The notes below the pieces were generated by a model. That model was not told the origin of the DNA and ran no database searches. It saw only the letters and a program-made list of their open reading frames with translations. This document shows positions 18,096 to 25,600 of a DNA stretch of 64,000 bases, piece after piece. A program made the position numbers and the translations under genes. Position 1 is the first letter of the stretch. Every line of letters begins with the position of its first letter. The stretch comes from Bradyrhizobium ivorense (GTDB lineage: Bacteria; Pseudomonadota; Alphaproteobacteria; Rhizobiales; Xanthobacteraceae), in NCBI RefSeq assembly GCF_900696085.1, contig NZ_CAADFC020000016.1, positions 992,001 to 1,056,000 on the forward strand. The letters are read 5' to 3'.

Positions 18096-18497
18096 AGTCA
18101 AGTTGGCTGCATTCGCGTATTGAAGATATGGAATTGCCACGTCTTCGCTCAACGTAAAACAGAGACATGTGGCGCACGACGCTAACTCGCAGCTGTTCCA
18201 CACGTGGACGGCTTGCTAAGTCAAATAGCATAGTCTTCGTTGCGCCCTCGGCTTCAATGACCCGTCGCGGGGTTGATAGTTTAGGCCATTGCCTGATCAG
18301 ATATGTGTAATCCATTTCACACCCGACCACTGGTTGCACCAGGAGTAATTATTTTGTACCTTAACAGAACAACCATTTCTGAGGCCGCGTAGCAGCGGGG
18401 ATGCTTGCAACCAGGAATTTTCAAGAGCCCATCATACACGAAATCATTTAACGCATCTTTTACCCGCTCTACTGAGCGCGCATAGCGGAAGCAGAAC
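18096..18497. other. 400-base leader region of the sAC-like gene
   Basis: No supported gene. The composition is noticeably more AT-rich than the ParB genes to the left (for example AGTAATTATTTTGTACCTTA at 18343-18362), consistent with a promoter for the large gene at 18498, but no clear -35/-10 pair could be chosen. Confidence 0.35.
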
Positions 18498-21400
18498 ATG
18501 AATGGCAATCATTCACTGCTTGATGATTTTCTTCCACTCAAGCTGCTCGATCGAATTCACGGCAGCGAAGGTCGTAGACCAGCGGCAATTCGGTTTCCCG
18601 CAGCCGTGATGTTTGTTGATGTATCTAGATACACGGCGCTCGTAGAACAACTCGCGCACCGCGGGCGTAAGGGGCTTGAAGAACTTCCGAGACTTCTGAG
18701 TACCTCGTACGGTCGCTGCTCCGAGCATGTCGTAGAACTCGGAGGTGAACTCCTCTATTTCGCCGGAGACTCGTTGCTGGCGTATTGGGATACTGAAGCC
18801 GACCATCTTGGAGACGCCGTCCGACGAGCGGTCGAGTGCGCCGATATCATCTGCCAGGGCGGCAACGATGCCAGGCGTCGCGGCGTCAGCGAGATTATCC
18901 CAGCTCTTCATATCGGAATAGGCGCTGGCGACCTTTGGGCTGCAGCTCTGGGTGATCTGTCTAATTGGAAACTAATAGCGGGCGGGCAAGCCGTTGCCCA
19001 AGCTGCTGCGTGCCAGGGCGTCGCTCGCAGTTGGAGCTACGAACTCTCTGACTACGCGAAAGGCGTGTTGGAGACACACTCGACCGGTGCACTGAATATC
19101 TCTCCCATGGAAGCCACACGCGTGCACAGGGCTCCGATTGACTGGCTAGCGGCCTTCCTACCGCCGCAGGTGAGAGAGCGTCTGGCACATTCAAAACCAG
19201 CGCGCATCCAAGGGGCGCTGGCAACCGAATTCGACCCCTTCGGACAGGTCGATGACGATTTGTCGGCGCTAGACGAAATAAGACCAGTCTCGGCGGTTTT
19301 CACACGCATAACCGGTCTCGATTGCCTACATCATTCGGCGTTATCGCAACACCAAGATCTTTGTGTTGCGTTGCAGGACGTTACTCGATCTCTAGGTGGC
19401 CCACCGGGCGAGTTTTTCTATGATGATAAAGGGCTTGTCTTTTCCACTGCATTTGGAGCCCGGGGCACCTTTCACCGAGATGATCCGCGGCGTGCTGTCC
19501 ATGCAGCACACTCTATTAGTCAGGCCGTCGACCGGCTTGGGCTATCCTCATCGATCGGTGTTGCTACGGGCGACGCCTTTTTTGGAATTGTGGGAAGCGT
19601 GCGCCGCCGCCAGCTTATGTGGCACGGCGCCCCGATCAACCGTGCTGCGCGACTAATGGTGGCAGGCGACAGACGCGTTCTGTGCGACGCGCCAACAGAG
19701 CGGTCCAGTCGAACTGCATTCAAATTCGAACCGCAAGGTACGCTTCAATTAGCCGGGCTCGGAAACGTGGCAGCGGTTTTTCGCCCCATGGAGCCAAACG
19801 CAGCTAGTTCTAGCTGCGCGTCTTTGGTTGGTAGACGCAATGAACTGGAGTTTCTAACGCGTACATTCGAAGAAGTACAAAACGGCGGTAAGAGGCTGCT
19901 GGTCGTTCAAGGCGAAGCTGGCATCGGCAAATCCACGCTGATCGCTTCGTTTGCCGAAGAGCTCCGATCCTCAGGGACGTTGGTGTCTGTGGCGCGAGCC
20001 GAGCGCGATGATCGTAGGACGTCGCTTTTGCCGTGGCGACGGCTGTTGGCATCTCTTTTAAGTCTGCCATCGGATATCGAGGGCCGTGCGGTCTTAGACG
20101 CACTTATAACTTCCGTGAAGGATGATTCGGCAATTGTTGAACGACTGCCGCTGCTGGGCGGGGTCTTGGACGTTGAGATTGCTGAGAGCGATAGCACGCG
20201 CCATCTACAGGCAGCCCACCGCGGTGATGCAACCATGCGCCTGGTCGGTGACTTACTAGGCGCGATCGGTCCACACCCGTTAATTTTGATTCTTGAGGAT
20301 AGCCAGTGGCTTGATTCAGCCTCTTGGAGACTCGTCGAGTGGGTCCTCGCTAGCCGTTCGTCTGTGTTGATCTTGCTGTGCGTGCGATCGGAGGAAGTAC
20401 CCGAGGAGCTCCGGGCCATACAGCGGCGCGCCGATGCGGCGAGAGCAACCGCGTCGGGTACTGACCTGGATGATCCAACTCGCTTCTGCCGCTTTATGAC
20501 AATCGAAGACCTTAATGATGCTGAGATTCGTGAGCTTGCCGCGCGTATACTTGGCACCGTCCCGCCAGAGCACGGACTGGCCGATAGGATTTCTGCGCTA
20601 GCTTGTGGCAACCCCCTGTTCGCGGAGGAGATCACCCTCACACTAAAGACTGAGGGATTGGTAGCCATACGCGACGGTTGCTGGCGCTCAATCCGACCGC
20701 TGGACGAGCTTCGGTACTTCGAAGGTGTCGAGCGGGTTATTCGAGAACGAATAGACCAAGTAGACCCCAAGACTCTGGAGGTCTTGAAGGCCTCAGCTGT
20801 TATCGGGCGATCATTTTCGTTTGATTCTCTTAAGGTGCTGCTGAAGCACACATCCGCGGAGGCTATACGGTGCAATCTCGACTTGCTCGTTGCGGCGCAC
20901 TTCATTCGAAGCAGTGGAAGTGCCGGAGAGTACGAGTTTCGACACGATCACATTAGGGATGTTGTGTACGCTTCAATTTCCGCGGACTTGCGCCAACGAT
21001 TCCATGGAACCCTGGCTGATTGGCTAGAGCAAACAGAAGACGCTACTGCTGGTGGTGATATAGCAGCTCTTGTCCAGCACTTCGAAGCCGCCGGCCAGAA
21101 TGATAAGGCCGTCACTTACGCCGAGATCGCAGCGGCCAAAGCGTTGCAGGTCGGCGCATTCCGTGAGGTAGAAGCCTTTCTCGGTATATGTTTCAGCCAT
21201 GAATCACGCCAGCCCATCCTGACGAAGGAGCAAAAGCTACGAGCGGTGCGACGGCGGATACAGCTAGCCGAAGCTCAGTACTGTCGAGGCGATATTCATG
21301 CTCAGGGCGTCGCCGTTCGTCGAGCACTTACTCTCGCGGGAGAATCAATTCGGAGTTCATCGGTCAGCGGGGTCCGCCGCCTTCTCGCAAGTGCGGCACA

Positions 21401-22511
21401 GCTCCTCCTTCAGCAGCTCTTTACTCCAACAACGTTTAAATACTCTGCTACTGCACGGGCTTGGGAGCGAGAGTTGGCTCGATGCCACAGCCAAGCAGCC
21501 ATGGTCGACTATTTCGAGCTTCGATTTATCGAAAGCATGCGCCACCTTATCGAGGCTGTCGTTCATGCCGAGCGAACCGGAATCACGACGGAGCTCGCTA
21601 TAGCATCATCCCAAGTAGCGTCCGGCTTCGGGCTCATCGGCCTTCGTCGCACTTGCGAATATTTCATCAGGAAGGCCGAGCGCGTCGCCATAGCTCTTGG
21701 CGATCCGGCGACACATTCCCACGTGTGCTACTTGGATGCACTCTGGCAGGTCGGCCGTTGCAATTGGCCAGCGATTGACTATCGCATTAAGCAGTCGCAG
21801 GAGCTCAGTTTGCAGGCGGGTGATCAACTGCGATGGTCTAATGGGCAGGTCATTCGATTCTGGTCTCTTTTTTATAGAGGTGATTGGACCAACTTGGAGG
21901 AGACAGCGAATGCGCTTTTATCGCGCGCTCAGAGCAGCGGAAACATCCAACAGGAGATATGGGCACTGCGATGCAAGTCCCTGTGTGCACTGCAGGCCGA
22001 CAGACCTCGGGAAGCGATCGACATACTAAAGCTTATCACCTCCTCAATGTTTGGATCCGCCGACCTTGCTGCTTTCGTATCATCGAAAGGCTCATTAGCC
22101 TTAGCGCTGTCTCGCGTCGGCTCCAATGACGAGAGCCTTCAGGCCGTTGATGAGACGCTTCGACTACTGCGCGCGATGCATCGTCCGACATCTCATAGCA
22201 TACTCGTTGGAATATCTGGTGTTTGTGAAGTCCTCCTCCGTGGCCGCGAGACCGGCCTGTCGCGAGAGTATGACGAATGGAGTGAGTGGGAAACACAAGC
22301 TCTTTATCAGCTGAAACGATATAGTCTCGCCTTCCCCGTCGGAAGAGCACAGTACCGTCTATGGAAAGGCGTCGCTAACTGGTTGGATGGGGAGAAGGAT
22401 CAAGCGCTGGCTGTTTGGAACGAAGCTTTGTCTGCCGCGGAGAAGCTCTCGCTGCGACAAGACAAAGCGATGATTTCCGCTGAAATGAGGCGCCGACAAG
22501 ATCGAATTTGA
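18498..22511 (+). CDS. Soluble-adenylyl-cyclase-like protein: tandem class III cyclase domains, AAA/NACHT-like ATPase, TPR tail
   Basis: 1337 residues with the order of mammalian soluble adenylyl cyclase. Cyclase domain 1 (about 30-210) has both metal Asp residues: AVMFVDVSRYTALVE (Asp41) and LLYFAGDSLLAYW (Asp91), but WKLIAGGQAVAQAA lacks the Asn/Arg pair. Cyclase domain 2 (about 262-430) has lost the first Asp (SAVFTRITGLDC) yet keeps GAPINRAARLMVAG (Asn381, Arg385). Together they could form one composite active site. A P-loop GEAGIGKST (472-480) and LILILEDSQWLDSASW (Walker B) define the ATPase. Residues about 880-1330 are helical TPR-like repeats. The start ATG follows GGAAGCAGAAC. The gene is 91 bases upstream of the next, in the same orientation. 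It probably makes cAMP in response to a ligand or partner. Confidence 0.9.
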   Translation: MNGNHSLLDDFLPLKLLDRIHGSEGRRPAAIRFPAAVMFVDVSRYTALVEQLAHRGRKGLEELPRLLSTSYGRCSEHVVELGGELLYFAGDSLLAYWDTEADHLGDAVRRAVECADIICQGGNDARRRGVSEIIPALHIGIGAGDLWAAALGDLSNWKLIAGGQAVAQAAACQGVARSWSYELSDYAKGVLETHSTGALNISPMEATRVHRAPIDWLAAFLPPQVRERLAHSKPARIQGALATEFDPFGQVDDDLSALDEIRPVSAVFTRITGLDCLHHSALSQHQDLCVALQDVTRSLGGPPGEFFYDDKGLVFSTAFGARGTFHRDDPRRAVHAAHSISQAVDRLGLSSSIGVATGDAFFGIVGSVRRRQLMWHGAPINRAARLMVAGDRRVLCDAPTERSSRTAFKFEPQGTLQLAGLGNVAAVFRPMEPNAASSSCASLVGRRNELEFLTRTFEEVQNGGKRLLVVQGEAGIGKSTLIASFAEELRSSGTLVSVARAERDDRRTSLLPWRRLLASLLSLPSDIEGRAVLDALITSVKDDSAIVERLPLLGGVLDVEIAESDSTRHLQAAHRGDATMRLVGDLLGAIGPHPLILILEDSQWLDSASWRLVEWVLASRSSVLILLCVRSEEVPEELRAIQRRADAARATASGTDLDDPTRFCRFMTIEDLNDAEIRELAARILGTVPPEHGLADRISALACGNPLFAEEITLTLKTEGLVAIRDGCWRSIRPLDELRYFEGVERVIRERIDQVDPKTLEVLKASAVIGRSFSFDSLKVLLKHTSAEAIRCNLDLLVAAHFIRSSGSAGEYEFRHDHIRDVVYASISADLRQRFHGTLADWLEQTEDATAGGDIAALVQHFEAAGQNDKAVTYAEIAAAKALQVGAFREVEAFLGICFSHESRQPILTKEQKLRAVRRRIQLAEAQYCRGDIHAQGVAVRRALTLAGESIRSSSVSGVRRLLASAAQLLLQQLFTPTTFKYSATARAWERELARCHSQAAMVDYFELRFIESMRHLIEAVVHAERTGITTELAIASSQVASGFGLIGLRRTCEYFIRKAERVAIALGDPATHSHVCYLDALWQVGRCNWPAIDYRIKQSQELSLQAGDQLRWSNGQVIRFWSLFYRGDWTNLEETANALLSRAQSSGNIQQEIWALRCKSLCALQADRPREAIDILKLITSSMFGSADLAAFVSSKGSLALALSRVGSNDESLQAVDETLRLLRAMHRPTSHSILVGISGVCEVLLRGRETGLSREYDEWSEWETQALYQLKRYSLAFPVGRAQYRLWKGVANWLDGEKDQALAVWNEALSAAEKLSLRQDKAMISAEMRRRQDRI

Positions 22512-22602
22512 CATTATAAAGCCGTCGTGGCCATTCCGTTTTCCACCGGCCAAGATCGCTCGGAGACGATATTCGAAGTCCATTTTTTGAGGATATCATT
22601 CA

Positions 22603-25600
22603 ATGCGGCCGACAGACTCGCTTCATGAGTTGCCTTCGACACCGCCTAAACAAGCAACATGGCTGTCTTCTGGGCTCGAATCGCTGATTGATGAGTGCCC
22701 GTGGTTGGGGGATTCAGACTTACAGCGAGATAAAGAGTATGATTTTGACGTTGTCATAGTCGGAAGCGGTTATGGCGGTGCAGTTGCCGCCGCAGAGCTC
22801 AGCGCTTGCACCGACGAGAACGGCCGACCGCTACGTCTGTGCGTTCTTGAGCGCGGTCGAGAGTATTTATCTGGAGCATTCCCGTCTCGCCAGGCAGATC
22901 TAGCCGGCCATGTCCGGTTCATGACCCCCGATGCAACACGTCAAATCGGAGCGCATGATGGCCTTTATGATGTCCGCTCGAGTGACGACGCCGTTACGGT
23001 TGTTGCCTCAGGACTTGGTGGCGGCTCCCTTATTAATGCTGGCGTAATGGAGATGCCAAGATGTGAGGTGTTCCGCGAAGGACGTTGGCCTCACGCGATT
23101 CGTGTCGACGAGACGCTTTTCGAGCGAGCAGCGATATTGCGCAGGTTTCTAGGAGCACGTCCCCTTCCCGCGACGCACGTCAGACAAATCAAAAAAACGG
23201 CTCAACTCAGCAAGCTTGCGAAGGCAACATTGACGCCGATAACAGTTGCGTCGTCCCGGGCTCCGAACAGCGCAGGAGTATTGCTCAATGAGTGCGCCCT
23301 GTGCGGGGATTGTGCAACCGGTTGCAACCACGGTGCCAAAGATTCGTTAGATTTGAACTTACTCGCCTTAGCTAAGCAAAGCGGCGCACGGTTCGTGACA
23401 GGTGCGACCGTCCTTCGCGTCGTGCCGTGTACCGACGCCGGATGGGTCGTCCATGTCAATCACACCGATAACCATCTTCGTGACCGGCAACCAACGGCTT
23501 TCCAACTCCGTACAAAGCGCGTGATCCTGTCGGCGGGCACTCTTGGATCGACCGAAATATTGATGCGCTCACAAGGTGCGCTCCGGTTCTCGGCTCAGTT
23601 GGGCCGCAAGTTTTCGGCGAACGGAGATATGCTCGTCACGGCGTATGATTTGAATGAAGCGGTCAATGCGGTAGCCGACGAAACTGAGCCTCCAGTAGCT
23701 GCGGACCAGAAGCGGGGCGGCGCTCGCGCCATCGGACCGACGATCACGGCGATGATTGACCTACGAACGGGGAAGGCCGAAACCGACGTTGTTATTCAAG
23801 ATTTGGCAGTCCCCGGCGCCCTGCGACGCCTATTCGAGGAAGCTATCACATCCTTTGATGTCCTTAATCAGCTAGGCCAAAAGGGGTGGAGACGGGCCGA
23901 GCATGATTGTTCAAAGCATGATGATGCAGCCGTCAACCGCGATGCAGTGAAGAAGTCGCTCGTGCTCGCGATGATCGGCCGTGATGACGCGGAAGGCGAG
24001 CTCACGCTTGGCAAGAAAGCCATCTGCGACGATGCCGACGGACTGCTCACGGTTCGCTGGCCGGGACTTCGAATGGACCGCCGTTTCGATGAACATCATC
24101 GGCGGCTCAGAGAAATGATGACGAAATCAAACGTCGGCGGGCGAGTGGTTAACAATCTGCTCTGGCGACCATTCGCCGAGGAACTCGAGCGTCTTTTCGG
24201 GAGGCAGCGAGGGCCGCTCATTACCGTACATCCGCTCGGTGGTTGCGCGATGGGCAACGACGTCCGCCAAGGAGTCACTGATCATTGCGGACGCGTCTAC
24301 GACGCCAGCGGCCCGGATGCGACTTCTGTACATCGAGGCTTAGTCGTTTTGGATGGCTCAATTATCCCTACATCTTTGGGCATCAATCCCGCACTCACAA
24401 TATCGGTCCTATCTCTTCGTGCTATTACTCAGCTTAAGACGGAGTGGCGCCTCACTGGTGGTCGCCTAAGAACTACGTCTCCGTGGAAAAGTCGTCTAGA
24501 AGAGAGGCCGGTGTATGCGTCCCCCTCTTGCATTACCAACCCTAAACCGACGCTCATCGAGCTCACGGAGCAGGTCCGGGGCTGCTTGAAGCTTCGGGCG
24601 CAAGATGGACGTCGTAAGGTCTGTCAAGTCCAACTAACGCTCACGAGCAAGCCAGCGGCAATTTCTGATCTGATCGCAGATCGGCCAGAGACGCTACGTG
24701 GCTTTCGGATTGATTCCGGCAAGGCAAGACTCCAAATACTCAAGCCGGGCACGGATTATGACCCGGTGTCTGACCAAGCCGACCCTGACAATATCGCTCT
24801 AGAGGCAGAGGTCTCAGGAGAGCTTCGTCTATTTTCGACTCAACGCTCAATTCCCTATCTTTCTGCCGCGCGAGCCCTGCATGCATGGCTCATGAATCGT
24901 GGACTGCGCGACGCGATTCAGTGGGGCGTGCAGCGCATTCAAGAGCATCTCCATTTGCGACCAGAGCTAGACCGACCTAGGCCTATGCCGTCATTGCATA
25001 GCCGCGCTAGAGACTTCGTCACCGGATTGCTATCTTTGTGCTCACGCGCGGGAGTCGTACGTCTTATTGAGTATGATTTGACCATTGGTAGAATAATTCG
25101 ATCCTCTGAGTTTGACGTTTCTGCGTTAAGCGGAAAGCGAATTCGCGCAGTAAAGCGGCTGACCTACACTCGAGCATCCAGTCCTTTCACGCAGTTGCTG
25201 GAGATGTCGGTCGAGACTTTTCCCGAGTTATGCAAGCCGATATTTGGCAAGTTGCCTACTTTGCGATTGAATAAGCGATACCTTGCGCGCCAACAGATTC
25301 CCTTGTTGCGTGTGGTGGATCAGCAAGACGGCGTGGCATCGCTGATCGATTTGCTGTCCTTCGTGCTTTATGTATTTCGCGTCTCGATGCAAAGCCATGC
25401 CTTGAGCTTTCGCCGACCGGACCCTCCGCCGGAGCGGCTCCCTGAACGCCTACCCGGACGACTGCCCGACCTGCCTCCACCCGACGTGGATTGGCTAACG
25501 GTAGATGGCCTAGCTTCGCCGCCCGCGCGCATACGGTTGACCCGCTACAATGGCTCGACGGAACGCACGGCAAACGTTGAGATCGCACGACCGGTTCTGC

